Positions 48,000 through 58,128 of a stretch of DNA of 64,000 nt are shown here, in pieces. Every line of letters starts with the position of its first letter. Position 1 is the first letter of the stretch. Source of the stretch: Maricaulis sp. (GTDB taxonomy: Bacteria > Pseudomonadota > Alphaproteobacteria > Caulobacterales > Maricaulaceae); assembly GCF_030149425.1 (NCBI RefSeq), contig NZ_JASBRQ010000010.1, forward strand, positions 62,001 through 126,000. Direction: 5' to 3'. The position numbers were made by a program, and so were the translations under genes. The notes beneath the pieces are model-generated. The model saw only the letters and a program-made list of their open reading frames with translations, searched no databases and was not told where the DNA came from.

Positions 48000-49330
48000 G
48001 CGCTGACGGCTCTGGCCCGGCGCTCGAGTGCCGGATAGCCGACCGCGAGCGCTGCGCCCCGGGCGATATAATAGATCAGGAAGGCCGCCCAGACGCCGTG
48101 ATTGGCAAAGCTGGGGGTCAACAGCATATCCGCGACCAGGTAGACGACCAGCGAGGCGATGCCGGCATTGCGCAGGATCTTGCCCGAGGTGGCGCCGATA
48201 AACACGCCGTCGAGCAGCCAGGCCCCCGCGCCCAGAAGCGGCACCAGGGCACACCAGGGCAAATAGGTGATCGCGGCCTGACGGGCGCTTTCATCGGCAA
48301 TCACCAGGGTCAGAGCGGCCTCGCCGAACAGGAAGGTGAGCACGGCAAACACCGCTCCGGCGGCAAACATGGGTTCACCGGTCATGCGGACGGCCCGGCG
48401 CAGCGCCGCCAGGGATTTGCGGCCAACGGCCCGCCCGGCTTCGGTCTCGGCGACAAAGGCGAAGGCGTCGAGGACAAAGGCCCATAGCGTGATGACCTGC
48501 AACAGCACATGATTGCCGGCCAGGGCTGTCGTGCCCTGGCGCGCGCCGGCATTGGCAAACCAGGTAAAGCCGATGACCAGCGTCCAGGTGCGGATCATCA
48601 GGTTGAAATTGACGTGGAACATCTCCGCCAGGGCCTGCGGGTCGAGCAGGCGTTGGCGGTCCAGCGCGCCCTCGGCCAGACCGTTTTGACGCCGGACCTG
48701 GTGCAGGACAAAGCCGATCCCGATCAGCAATGCCCCCCATTCGGCGATCGCCGTAGCGGCGCCGACGCCGCCGGGGCCCATGCCCAGGCCGAGCACGAAC
48801 CAGAGATCGAGGATAATATTGATGGCGGAAAAGCCAGCATACATGGCAAGCGTTGCGCCATTACGGCCGAGCCCGATCAGCCAGCCGGAAATGGCGAAGG
48901 CGGCGAGTGCACCGGGCGCGCCCCAGACGCGGGCCAGGAGATAATCGGCCCCCTTGCTCTCGACCTGGGCCTCGCCCTGCAGGATCGCAAACCCGCCCCA
49001 GGCAATCAGGTCGCGCAGCAGAAAAACGGCGAAGCCGAGCACAGCCGCGATCGCCATGGCGCGCATCAATATGCGCTGGGTCTCGGCCAGCTTGCCGGCG
49101 CCATCCGCCTGCGCGGTCAGCCCGGTCGTGCCCATGCGCAGGAAGTAGAAGCTCCAGTAGAAGACGGAGAAAATCGTTCCGCCCAGGGCCACGCCGCCCA
49201 GATCGCTGGCATCACCGGACAGACCCAGCACGAAGGTATCGATGACACCGGCCAGGGGAACGCTTGCATTGGCGAAGATGAGCGGCCAGGCGCGATTGAG
49301 CACCTCGAGCCGGGTCAGGGGCTTGTCCAT
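47996..49330 (-). CDS. MATE family efflux transporter
   Basis: 444 aa, 12 TM pattern; VLNRAWPLIFANASVPLAGVIDTFVLG. Confidence 0.9.
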   Translation of the reverse strand: MDKPLTRLEVLNRAWPLIFANASVPLAGVIDTFVLGLSGDASDLGGVALGGTIFSVFYWSFYFLRMGTTGLTAQADGAGKLAETQRILMRAMAIAAVLGFAVFLLRDLIAWGGFAILQGEAQVESKGADYLLARVWGAPGALAAFAISGWLIGLGRNGATLAMYAGFSAINIILDLWFVLGLGMGPGGVGAATAIAEWGALLIGIGFVLHQVRRQNGLAEGALDRQRLLDPQALAEMFHVNFNLMIRTWTLVIGFTWFANAGARQGTTALAGNHVLLQVITLWAFVLDAFAFVAETEAGRAVGRKSLAALRRAVRMTGEPMFAAGAVFAVLTFLFGEAALTLVIADESARQAAITYLPWCALVPLLGAGAWLLDGVFIGATSGKILRNAGIASLVVYLVADMLLTPSFANHGVWAAFLIYYIARGAALAVGYPALERRARAVSA

Positions 49331-49371
49331 GCCTCGCAGCTAGCGCGTAAGGGCTTGGCGGTGCAAGCGTC

Positions 49372-49740
49372 TTAATCGACGCTGCAGACACCGTCTCGGC
49401 AGTTGTCACGCGGGCGCAGCGGGGCAAGCTTGCGATAGATGAAATCCAGCGGAATGCGGATGATTGCCGGTCGGGTCAGCATGGCCAGGTATTTCCAGCC
49501 CGGAAGCCGTTCCCAGATAGCGATGAAGGCGGCCACACCGGTGACAATCTCGCCGGAGGGTAGCCGGACATGCATCGCTGCCAGGGCCGCCTCGCGATCG
49601 ACATCCTCGGCCAGGTCCGGCGCATTGCAGTCTTCCAGCCGGATATATTCCTCACCGAACTTGGAATAATGCGACATTTCACGCCGGCACATCGGGCACA
49701 GCGCGTCGTAATAGGCGATGACGGGACCAAGCGTGTTCAT
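49372..49740 (-). CDS. thiol-disulfide oxidoreductase DCC-family protein (DUF393)
   Basis: YYDALCPMCRREMSHYSK; HVRLPSGEIVTGVAAFIAIWERLPGWKYLA. Confidence 0.88.
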   Translation of the reverse strand: MNTLGPVIAYYDALCPMCRREMSHYSKFGEEYIRLEDCNAPDLAEDVDREAALAAMHVRLPSGEIVTGVAAFIAIWERLPGWKYLAMLTRPAIIRIPLDFIYRKLAPLRPRDNCRDGVCSVD

Positions 49741-49795
49741 GGCCTTTAAGCTAGTGCACGCAGCCCATCAGACCAGTGGACACAGCGCCGCAGGT

Positions 49796-50215
49796 TCAGC
49801 GTGTGCCTTTGCTGGCCGGGGTGATCATGAAATGCCCGTGCAGTGTGGCCACCGGGGCGCCGCGGCGGCCTTGCCAGGCCTCGACGCGGACATTGGCGAC
49901 GCGTCGCCCGCTGCGCGCCACCTGGGCCCGGGCATAGACGTCGACCGCCCGTGCCGGGCGTAGATAGTCGATTGCGACATCAATCACCTTGGGCAGGCGA
50001 TCAAGCGGCTGGCTGACAATCAGGGAGGCCGAAGCGGTGATCTCCAGAAAGGCCCCGACCGCACCGCCGTGCAGGGCCGGGATTAGCGGATTGCCCACCA
50101 GGTTTTCCTTGTAGGGCAGGAGACCGGTCAGCTCATCGCCACGATAGTCGAAGCTGACACCGAATTTGGAGACATAGGGCGTATTCAGCAGGGTCTGCAG
50201 CAGGGTCTCGCTCAT
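49796..50215 (-). CDS. PaaI family hotdog thioesterase
   Basis: GNPLIPALHGGAVGAFLEITAS; hotdog-sized ORF. Confidence 0.85.
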   Translation of the reverse strand: MSETLLQTLLNTPYVSKFGVSFDYRGDELTGLLPYKENLVGNPLIPALHGGAVGAFLEITASASLIVSQPLDRLPKVIDVAIDYLRPARAVDVYARAQVARSGRRVANVRVEAWQGRRGAPVATLHGHFMITPASKGTR

Positions 50216-50703
50216 TTCGTCTCTCCCTGACCAAAGGCCTTTTTGGCGCGCTCGGTGGCCGCCTGTGAGGCCTTGGTGACCATGAAGGCGGCCTGGGCGA
50301 TGGCGACCGGGTCATCGCGGTCACCGTCATGGGCGGTCGCCCGGACGAAGACGACCAGCCCGTGGGCGCGGATCGCGCTCGCCTCGGCGACCACATCAAG
50401 CCCGGGTTCGGCCGGGCGCATGTAGTCGATGCGCAGATCCAGCGTTGCCGGCGTGTCCTGGGCGCCCAGCCCGGCAAAGGCCGCGAGGCCGCAGGCATGA
50501 TCCAGCAAAGCCGTGACAACACCGCCATGCAGGATACCGGTCTCCGGATCGCCGACGAGTTCGGGCGAATAGGGCGCGCGCATGATGATGCCATCAGGCT
50601 CGAGCTGATCGATTTTCAGGCCCAGCGCGACAGCATGCGGCGAGCCATCAACCAGGAGCGGAGCAACGCTTTCGAGCACTTCGCGGATTTTATCCTCGGA
50701 CAT
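50212..50703 (-). CDS. PaaI family hotdog thioesterase
   Basis: GDPETGILHGGVVTALLDHACGLAAF; overlaps the next gene by 4 nt. Confidence 0.87.
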   Translation of the reverse strand: MSEDKIREVLESVAPLLVDGSPHAVALGLKIDQLEPDGIIMRAPYSPELVGDPETGILHGGVVTALLDHACGLAAFAGLGAQDTPATLDLRIDYMRPAEPGLDVVAEASAIRAHGLVVFVRATAHDGDRDDPVAIAQAAFMVTKASQAATERAKKAFGQGETK

Positions 50704-50816
50704 GAGCCGGTCTCCGTGACTTGAAGAACAGACATAAGCCTGCTCGTGCCGCCGCGCAAAGCGCGGCCGCTGCGGCAGGGTCTCGGAATGCAGGGATTAG
50801 CCGGCCTGGGCAGGTT

Positions 50817-51644
50817 TTAGCCGACCTGGATGGTATCGTCGTGATCGCTGGTGCGGCGCGCCACGACCTGTTCCAGACCGGTGACGACGGGCTCTCGCAG
50901 CGGATTGCCCTCATCGGCGAGCCGGGCCAGCTGGGCGATGGCGGCGCGGTGCATTTCCACGATCTCGGCCTCGCGTTCGCCATAGCTGTCTATGCCGTTG
51001 ATAAAGCGCTGCTGTGAGCGCGCAACGCGGATGGCGAGACCATCGCCGGTCCGGATCATCTCGTCGGCCAGGGCGACCGAGGCGGCGCGGGCCGCCGCCA
51101 TCGGTGTGGTCCGGCCCGCTTCAACATCGGCGGTCCGCTTGAGCGCCGGGCCGTTCTCATGCAGCGGCCGGCGGCGGCGGTCCGGCCCGGAAAAGCGGGC
51201 CGCGGTGATGAAATCCCTCGGCCGCTCGCTGAGTGAACTCAGGCGCTGGCGCAGGATTGCCGGCGACAGGGGTGTGACGAGGAATTCGGTGACGCCGGCA
51301 TCGCGGGCGATCTCCACCTCGCTGCGGCTTTTGGGTGCCGTGATCATGACGATTGGAGCGGTGCGGAAACTCGCCTGTTCGTCTTCGCGGATGGAGCGGA
51401 TCAGCCGCAACCGGTCCTCATCGCGTTCGGCGGCGCGATTCCAGTCGGTCAGGATCAGGCCGGGATTATGCTGGCGCATCAAATAGCGCGCACTGTGAAC
51501 ACTGCTGACTACAAGGACATTGCGAAAGCCCGCATCGCGCAAAAGCCCGCCTGTCAGAGAGCGCATGAAACCATTGCCTTCCAGAAGGAGGGCCGGAGCG
51601 CGCTGCAGGGGCGGGCGTGAGGCGGGAACAGTCAGGGCATTCAT
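50817..51644 (-). CDS. stand-alone receiver-like response regulator
   Basis: ALLLEGNGFMRSLTGGLLRDAGFRNVLVV, LILTDWN phosphoacceptor-like Asp; C-terminal helical region. Confidence 0.7.
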   Translation of the reverse strand: MNALTVPASRPPLQRAPALLLEGNGFMRSLTGGLLRDAGFRNVLVVSSVHSARYLMRQHNPGLILTDWNRAAERDEDRLRLIRSIREDEQASFRTAPIVMITAPKSRSEVEIARDAGVTEFLVTPLSPAILRQRLSSLSERPRDFITAARFSGPDRRRRPLHENGPALKRTADVEAGRTTPMAAARAASVALADEMIRTGDGLAIRVARSQQRFINGIDSYGEREAEIVEMHRAAIAQLARLADEGNPLREPVVTGLEQVVARRTSDHDDTIQVG

Positions 51645-51745
51645 GCCCGCAGGTCTACGCGACCAGAATTGAGACCGCGCAAACAAACAGGGTTAAGAGA
51701 GGCTGAATTGTACCAGCCTCCCTGGGTGTTGGCTTAGGTATTGGC

Positions 51746-52081
51746 CTAGTCGCGCTTGAAAGCGCCGAGCAGTCGCATGAAGAGCCAGATCGGGATGACG
51801 ATGATGGCCCCCATGAGGAAGTATTGAACCGCCCGGTCCGCACTGCCCAGAACGGTTTCGACAATGCGTTCGACCGCTTCGCCCAGCGTGCCGAAGAAGT
51901 CGACCCAGAGCTGGGCCGGGTCGACCTGGAAGGCGACCAGGACCAGTCCGACAATGACGGAGATCAACACCAGCCGCAGCACCTCGGCAAGGCGGATCGA
52001 GAACAGGCGGGCGATGAAGCCGCGCGGCTCCTCACCCGGCTTGGCGGCCCGCTCGGGGCTGGTGGAAATATCGTCGCTCAT
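51746..52081 (-). CDS. membrane protein, hypothetical
   Basis: Start MSDDISTSPERAAKPGEE; two TMs. Confidence 0.6.
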   Translation of the reverse strand: MSDDISTSPERAAKPGEEPRGFIARLFSIRLAEVLRLVLISVIVGLVLVAFQVDPAQLWVDFFGTLGEAVERIVETVLGSADRAVQYFLMGAIIVIPIWLFMRLLGAFKRD

Positions 52082-52138
52082 AACGCTCACTCTAACAGGA
52101 ATTGCGGCACAATCGCGGCCAGCCAGGATAGAATTGGA

Positions 52139-52969
52139 TCAGTCCTTGCGCTCGACATTGACCTGGTGCGGGTAGGGGATGGAAATCCCGGCCGCATCGA
52201 AGGCGTTTTTGACGTTTTTCATGGCGTCAAAATAAATGCCCCAATAATCCCCGCTATCACACCAGACACGGGTCACGATATCGACCGAGGAACCGCCATG
52301 GGCGGTGACCGCCGTGAAGATATCGGGGTCCTTGTGGATGCGCCCATCTGCGCCCAGCGTGTCGCGGATCACCTGCATCGCCTTGTCGATATCGTCGCCG
52401 TAATCGATGGAGAAGACGAAATCGACGCGTCGGGTATCATTGGCCGAGTAGTTGGTGATCACCGATCCCCAGGCCGATCCATTGGGGACAATGACCTTCT
52501 TGTTATCGCCGGTCGCCAGCTCGGTGGTGAACAGGTTGATGTCCTTGACCGATCCCGATTGCCCGGCGACCTCGACGAAGTCACCCAGCTGATAGGGGCG
52601 GAAGAGGATGATCATCACGCCGGCGGCCAGGTTGGACAGCGTGCCCTGCAGGGCCAGGCCAATGGCCAGCGTGGCTGCACCCAGGGCGGCCACCAGGCTG
52701 GTCGTTTCCACGCCGAAACGGTTGAGCACGGCGATCAGGACGATCGCCATAATGGCGTAGTAGACGATGGAGGAGAAAAACCCGCCCAGCGTATCGTCAA
52801 TACGATCGCTCTTGAGGGCTGCGGCGCGAACGCCTTTGCGCACTGCGCCGGCGATGATCATGCCGACAATCAGGATAAGGGCAGCGAGCATCACGCTGCT
52901 GCCGGCGTTAATCACACGTTCGGTCAGCGCCGCGATGGTTTCCGGCGACATCAGGTTTTCCGGGTCCAT
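52139..52969 (-). CDS. mechanosensitive ion channel (MscS family)
   Basis: ATLAIGLALQGTLSNLAAGVMIILFRPYQLGDFVEV; NKKVIVPNGSAWGSVITNYS. Confidence 0.93.
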   Translation of the reverse strand: MDPENLMSPETIAALTERVINAGSSVMLAALILIVGMIIAGAVRKGVRAAALKSDRIDDTLGGFFSSIVYYAIMAIVLIAVLNRFGVETTSLVAALGAATLAIGLALQGTLSNLAAGVMIILFRPYQLGDFVEVAGQSGSVKDINLFTTELATGDNKKVIVPNGSAWGSVITNYSANDTRRVDFVFSIDYGDDIDKAMQVIRDTLGADGRIHKDPDIFTAVTAHGGSSVDIVTRVWCDSGDYWGIYFDAMKNVKNAFDAAGISIPYPHQVNVERKD

Positions 52970-53053
52970 GAATTCCCCCTATTGGTCCGTTCAACCCGTT
53001 GTCTATCACCACTCGCGCTGTAGGGGAAAGCGATTCCAGCGCCACGCGCTGCG

Positions 53054-53794
53054 CTAGATCTGCTCCAGGACAGGCTCGGTCTCGCCATTGCGTCCGGAGC
53101 GGATGATCATGATTTTCTGCCAGATCTTCGACGCCATGTTCGACGTTAGCGTCTCGATGTCATTGACCGACGCGATAACCACCGGGTCGCGCGAATTCTG
53201 TGCGTAGAGCGCGGCGATCTTGCCGGCCAGAGAGAGCATCTCGGCGCAATAGTCGAGATAGCGCGAGAGCTCGAACTCGCTCATCTCCCGGTCTGGCGAG
53301 GAAACTGTGCGCGGGCCCAGGCGCAAAAGCGCGGTGGGGTCCTTGGTCAGCTGGTGCATGTCGACGACGTGGGCGACCGAGCGTAGTTCGTGCAAATCAT
53401 CCAGCGCCAGTGAGCGCTTCAGTCTTTCCTCGATACGCGACAGGGTGAAAATCGCCACCGCCGCGAGGATGACGATGTTCAGCCCGGCCTCGACCCCGGC
53501 AAAGACCGAGAAAATATCGAGCCGCCCATTCTCAACCTCCATCGTGTTGAGGAGGCGATAGCCCATGTAAATCAGGGCGCCGATGGCGGCGACAATTGCG
53601 GACAGCGTGCCGGCGCGCAGGGCGAAATAGGGGCGGGCGAGACGCTGGGTCCGGCGTTCATCGCGATTGGCCAGCTCGATCAGCTCGGCCACGACATTAT
53701 TCAGGCTGGCGTCGGGGAAGCGTTCCTTGACGCGGTCAGCCAGGCGCTCAAGCGTATCAACGATATGTCTCGAATTGAGTGTGCGAAACGGCAC
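53054..53794 (-). CDS. membrane protein, hypothetical
   Basis: 246 aa, two TMs, cytoplasmic helical C-terminus. Confidence 0.6.
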   Translation of the reverse strand: MPFRTLNSRHIVDTLERLADRVKERFPDASLNNVVAELIELANRDERRTQRLARPYFALRAGTLSAIVAAIGALIYMGYRLLNTMEVENGRLDIFSVFAGVEAGLNIVILAAVAIFTLSRIEERLKRSLALDDLHELRSVAHVVDMHQLTKDPTALLRLGPRTVSSPDREMSEFELSRYLDYCAEMLSLAGKIAALYAQNSRDPVVIASVNDIETLTSNMASKIWQKIMIIRSGRNGETEPVLEQI

Positions 53795-53850
53795 GGCATC
53801 CCCCCTATTACGGGCGCAACATGCCGTGCCGGACCCGGGCTGTCACCCGT

Positions 53851-54798
53851 TTAGCTGGCCGCGGTCGCGACCACAGCGCCGGATGTTACGGCGGCGATCA
53901 TCGCGGCCTGTGCGGCCAGGATGGCTGCCAGCTCGCTGGCGGCGCGCATCGACGAGCCATCGCCCAGCTGGGCCAGGGTCAGGCGCATGGCGAGCTTGGC
54001 CGTGGTTTGCTGCGGCAGGCGCGGTTTCAGCGGCACCAGGGCATCGAAACTGCGCACCAGGGCTTCTGCCGTCTCTTGCCCATTGCCGTGCGCGGCGAGC
54101 ACGGCAAGTCCGGCCCGGCCGACACCGGAGCGCAGGCTTGAGCGGCCACGCACGGCAAGGTTCAGCGAGGTCCAGGCCGAGGCGATCTCGCCGCCCTTGA
54201 GATCGAGCAGGGCGACCTCATAAGCGGCGGCTTCGACGGCACTGTTGGGGATGCCGCCATCGCGCAGGGCCTGGCGGGCCTGGTCAAGCTTGTCGGCCAA
54301 TTCGTCCGGCAACAAGCCGAGGGCGATGCCCGCGGCGGCGAGGACTTCCTCGCGCCCGGCCTCACGCCGCCACCAGGGCGCGGCAATGGCTTCCAGCGCG
54401 TCAAAAAACGTGTCGGCCTGATGCGGGTCTGCGCCCGCACTGCAAAGCGCCAGGGCGGCCGGGGCTGCGCCGTGGGACAGGCCGCGCCCGCCGCGGCGGG
54501 CGCGTTCATCCTGTAACGCCTTGCGCAATACGAAGAACTGGCTGGCGCGTTTCTGTGATGTCGCGAGCACGGTTGCGTAGACAAGCCGCATGGGCTTGTC
54601 CGGCGCGCGCCAATGCCCGAGGCGCTGATTGAGCTCGCCGCGGACCTCGAAAACGCCCTCGATCAGGCTCTCCACATCCTGCTGAGCCGACAAGGCCGCC
54701 AGGGCCGCAAACCGGGCCTGTAATTTTTCTCCGCGTCCCGCGCGCGCCTGAAACGCAGCGTCCAGCGCCTTGAAGCGGTCAATCACAGCATGGGTCAT
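53851..54798 (-). CDS. hypothetical helical protein
   Basis: Start MTHAVIDRFKALDAAFQAR at 54798; alanine-rich helical sequence. Confidence 0.55.
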   Translation of the reverse strand: MTHAVIDRFKALDAAFQARAGRGEKLQARFAALAALSAQQDVESLIEGVFEVRGELNQRLGHWRAPDKPMRLVYATVLATSQKRASQFFVLRKALQDERARRGGRGLSHGAAPAALALCSAGADPHQADTFFDALEAIAAPWWRREAGREEVLAAAGIALGLLPDELADKLDQARQALRDGGIPNSAVEAAAYEVALLDLKGGEIASAWTSLNLAVRGRSSLRSGVGRAGLAVLAAHGNGQETAEALVRSFDALVPLKPRLPQQTTAKLAMRLTLAQLGDGSSMRAASELAAILAAQAAMIAAVTSGAVVATAAS

Positions 54799-54938
54799 GT
54801 AAATCCTCCGAAGCCTGATCATGCCTGCTCGTGCAGCCCGCTTGCAGGGGGACGGTCTTTTGAATTGTCCCTCTTCAGCTTGTGGATTTGCCATCATGCC
54901 GCTTTGACCGCGGGCATCCGGCTTGTATGTGAAGAGGG

Positions 54939-57398
54939 ATGAGTGACACGCGCTTGCCCGATCGGTTCCAGGCCTGGTTTGACAGCCGGGGCTGGCAGCC
55001 GCGATCGCATCAGCTGGAGATGATTGAAGCGGCGCAGGCGGGCGAGGACACGCTGCTGATCGCCCCGACCGGCGGTGGCAAGACGCTGGGTGGGTTCCTA
55101 CCCAGCCTGATCGATCTTGAGGCGATTGTGAGCGAGGCCCCGGCCCAGAGGCCGCATCGCCTGCACACGCTCTACATCTCGCCGCTCAAGGCTCTGTCCG
55201 TCGATGTCGCGCGTAATCTGATGATCCCGGTCGAGGAAATGGGACTGGATCTGCGCATCGAGACCCGCACCGGCGACACCTCGGCCTCCAAGCGCCAGCG
55301 CCAGCGCGCGCATCCGCCCGATATCCTGCTGACCACACCGGAACAGCTGGCCCTGTTCTGCGCGACGGCGAACGCGGAGGCCTTCTTCGCGGACCTCAAG
55401 CGCGTCATTATCGATGAGGTGCATGCCATCGCGCCGCAAAAGCGCGGCGATCTTCTGAGCCTCGGCCTGGCAGCCATTTCCCGCTGGGCTCCGGATGCCC
55501 GGCGGGCCGGTCTGTCTGCGACGGTCGCCGATGAGCAGGGCCTGGCGCGCTGGCTGCGGGCGCAAGCGGTGGGCGATGATGATGTCTTCGCGCGCATTGT
55601 CCGCGGCGATGCCGGTGCGCGCCCTGAGGTGGAGATCCTCGACCCGGTCGAACGCATCCCCTGGGCAGGGCATTCCGGACGCCATGCGCTGGCCGAGATC
55701 TATCAGCGCATCAAGTCGGCCCGGATGACGCTGGTTTTCGTCAACACCCGTTCCCAGGCTGAAACCACATTCCAGGACCTCTGGCACCTCAACAACGATA
55801 ATCTCCCCATCGCCCTGCATCACGGTTCGCTGGCGCCGGAGCAAAGACGCAAGGTCGAAGCGGCGATGGCCAAGGGAGCGCTGAAGGCCGTGGTGTGTAC
55901 CTCGACGCTCGATCTCGGCATTGACTGGGGCGATGTCGACCTGGTCATCCAGATGGGGGCGCCGAAGGGCTCCTCGCGCCTGATCCAGCGCCTGGGCCGT
56001 GCCAATCACCGTCTCGATGCGCCCTCGCGCGCCTTGCTGGCCCCGACCAACCGGTTCGAGCATCTGGAATGCGAGGCGGCGCGCGATGCGGTGGCGCTCA
56101 ATGCCCTCGATGGCGAGCCCTTGAGCGCTGGTGCGCTTGATGTTCTCGCCCAGCACGTGATGGGCCGGTCCTGCGGCGAACCGGTGGCCGCCGCCACGCT
56201 GTTCGAGGAAATCCGCTCGGCCACACCCTATGCCCATATCGACCGGGAGCTGTTCGACAAGGTCATGGCCTTCGCCTCCACTGGTGGCTATGCGCTGCAG
56301 AGCTATGACCGGTTTCGCCGCATGGTCCAGGGCAAGGATGAGCTCTGGCGGGCGCGCTCGCCGCAGATCGCCCAGCGCCACCGGATGAATGTCGGCACCA
56401 TTGTGGAAGCGCCGATGCTGGATGTCGTGATTTCTGCGCGCGGACGTGGCGGGCGGCGGCTCGGGCAGATCGAGGAATGGTTCGTCGAACAACTCGTGCC
56501 CGGTGACACCTTCCTGTTTGCTGGCCAGGTGCTCAAATTCGAGGCCATTGAGGACATGACCGCGCGGGTCACCCGGTCCAGCGACCCCGAGCCGAAAATT
56601 CCCTCCTATCAGGGCGGCAAGTTTCCGCTCTCCACCTATCTCGCTCAGCGCGTCCGCGCTCTGGTGCAGAATCCCGGAGAGTGGTCGAAACTGCCCGAAC
56701 AGGTTCAGGACTGGCTGTCGTTGCAGCAGGAAAAGTCCATGCTGCCGCCGGCCAATGGCCTTTTGGTCGAGACCTTCCCGCGGTCGGATAAATTTTATCT
56801 CTGCTGCTACCCGTTCGAAGGACGGCTGGCGCACCAGACGCTGGGCATGCTGATCACGCGCCGGCTGGAACGCCTGCGCATGCGTCCGATGGGGTTTGTG
56901 GCCAATGAATACGCCCTTGCGGTCTGGGGGCTGCGCGACATGTCCGGGCTCGATTTCGATGCCCTGTTCGGTGAGGAGATGATGGGCGATGATCTCGACG
57001 CCTGGCTTGCCGAAAGCGATCTGATGAAGCGCACCTTCCGCAATTGCGCGCTGATCGCCGGCCTGATCGAGCGGCGCTTTCCGGGGCAGGAAAAGACCGG
57101 CCGCCAAGTCACCTTCTCGACCGACCTCATCTATAATGTTCTGCGTGAGCATGAGCCCGATCATGTACTGTTGCAGGCGGCCTGGGCCGATGCGGCTACC
57201 GGACTTCTGGATGTGCGCCGTCTCGGTCAGGCGCTGGCGCGGGTAAAAGGCGGTATCATCCACAAACCGCTGGAGCGGATTTCGCCGCTGGCAGTGCCGG
57301 TCATGCTCGAAGTCGGCAAGGAGCCGGTTTATGGTGAAGCGCAGGAGAGCATTCTCGAAGACGCTTCCGAGGCTTTGATCATGGAAGCGCTGACCTAA
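54939..57398 (+). CDS. ligase-associated DNA damage response DEXH-box (Lhr-like) helicase
   Basis: LLIAPTGGGKTLGGFLPSLIDL, VIIDEVHAI, VVCTSTLDLGIDWGDVDLVIQMGAPKGSSRLIQRLGRANHR. Confidence 0.92.
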   Translation: MSDTRLPDRFQAWFDSRGWQPRSHQLEMIEAAQAGEDTLLIAPTGGGKTLGGFLPSLIDLEAIVSEAPAQRPHRLHTLYISPLKALSVDVARNLMIPVEEMGLDLRIETRTGDTSASKRQRQRAHPPDILLTTPEQLALFCATANAEAFFADLKRVIIDEVHAIAPQKRGDLLSLGLAAISRWAPDARRAGLSATVADEQGLARWLRAQAVGDDDVFARIVRGDAGARPEVEILDPVERIPWAGHSGRHALAEIYQRIKSARMTLVFVNTRSQAETTFQDLWHLNNDNLPIALHHGSLAPEQRRKVEAAMAKGALKAVVCTSTLDLGIDWGDVDLVIQMGAPKGSSRLIQRLGRANHRLDAPSRALLAPTNRFEHLECEAARDAVALNALDGEPLSAGALDVLAQHVMGRSCGEPVAAATLFEEIRSATPYAHIDRELFDKVMAFASTGGYALQSYDRFRRMVQGKDELWRARSPQIAQRHRMNVGTIVEAPMLDVVISARGRGGRRLGQIEEWFVEQLVPGDTFLFAGQVLKFEAIEDMTARVTRSSDPEPKIPSYQGGKFPLSTYLAQRVRALVQNPGEWSKLPEQVQDWLSLQQEKSMLPPANGLLVETFPRSDKFYLCCYPFEGRLAHQTLGMLITRRLERLRMRPMGFVANEYALAVWGLRDMSGLDFDALFGEEMMGDDLDAWLAESDLMKRTFRNCALIAGLIERRFPGQEKTGRQVTFSTDLIYNVLREHEPDHVLLQAAWADAATGLLDVRRLGQALARVKGGIIHKPLERISPLAVPVMLEVGKEPVYGEAQESILEDASEALIMEALT

Positions 57399-57408
57399 GG
57401 CCCCGTTT

Positions 57409-58128
57409 GTGACCGACCGACCGGAAATCATCAGCTTCGATCTTGCCGGTACCCGTGTGCTGGCCGATGCCGAGGGCGTGCTCGTGGTGCCGGGCGAGGC
57501 AAGCCTGATTGTCTCCGATCTGCATTTCGAGAAGGGGTCGGCCTATGCCGCCGGCGGCCAGATGCTGCCGCCCTATGATACCCGGGCCACGCTGAAACGC
57601 CTGGCCGCTGCAATAGACCGTCACGCGCCGGAGCGGGTGATCGCGCTCGGCGACAGCTTCCACGATCTCGGTGCCGCCGGGCGCATGGCGGGCGACGATA
57701 TCGCGGCCATCAAGGCAATGGTTGCGGCGATCGACGACTGGGTCTGGATCGAGGGCAATCACGACCCGCAGCCCCCGGAAGAGCTGGGTGGACGCACCGC
57801 ACATACGCTGTCCCTGGGCGATCTGGTCTTGCGCCATGAACCGCTCGAAGCGACGGCTCGCGGCGAAATCGCCGGGCATTTACACCCGTGCGCCAAGGTG
57901 CGTGGGCGTGGCCGGGCGGTGCGCCGGCGCTGTTTCGCCACCGACGGCCATCGCCTGATCATGCCGGCCTTCGGGGCCTATACCGGCGGGCTGAATATCT
58001 GTGACGAGGCATTTCTGGCCTGTTTCGGGCGGGTGCCGGACGCACTGGTCATGGGGCGCGATGCCGTACACACCATCGGCGCGCGCAATTGCGTGCCCGA
58101 CAGGGCTCAGCTGCGCGCCAGCAGATAA
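57409..58128 (+). CDS. pdeM: ligase-associated DNA damage response endonuclease PdeM (metallophosphoesterase)
   Basis: LIVSDLHFEKGSAYA, ALGDSFHD, WIEGNHDP, EIAGHLHP motifs; adjacent to Lhr-like helicase. Confidence 0.9.
   Translation: MTDRPEIISFDLAGTRVLADAEGVLVVPGEASLIVSDLHFEKGSAYAAGGQMLPPYDTRATLKRLAAAIDRHAPERVIALGDSFHDLGAAGRMAGDDIAAIKAMVAAIDDWVWIEGNHDPQPPEELGGRTAHTLSLGDLVLRHEPLEATARGEIAGHLHPCAKVRGRGRAVRRRCFATDGHRLIMPAFGAYTGGLNICDEAFLACFGRVPDALVMGRDAVHTIGARNCVPDRAQLRASR

Noticed and set aside
55098-57431. 777-aa ORF antisense to the Lhr-like helicase
   Set aside because: High-GC mirror ORF with low-complexity His/Arg/Gly-rich composition, no recognisable motif, fully overlapping a strongly supported gene
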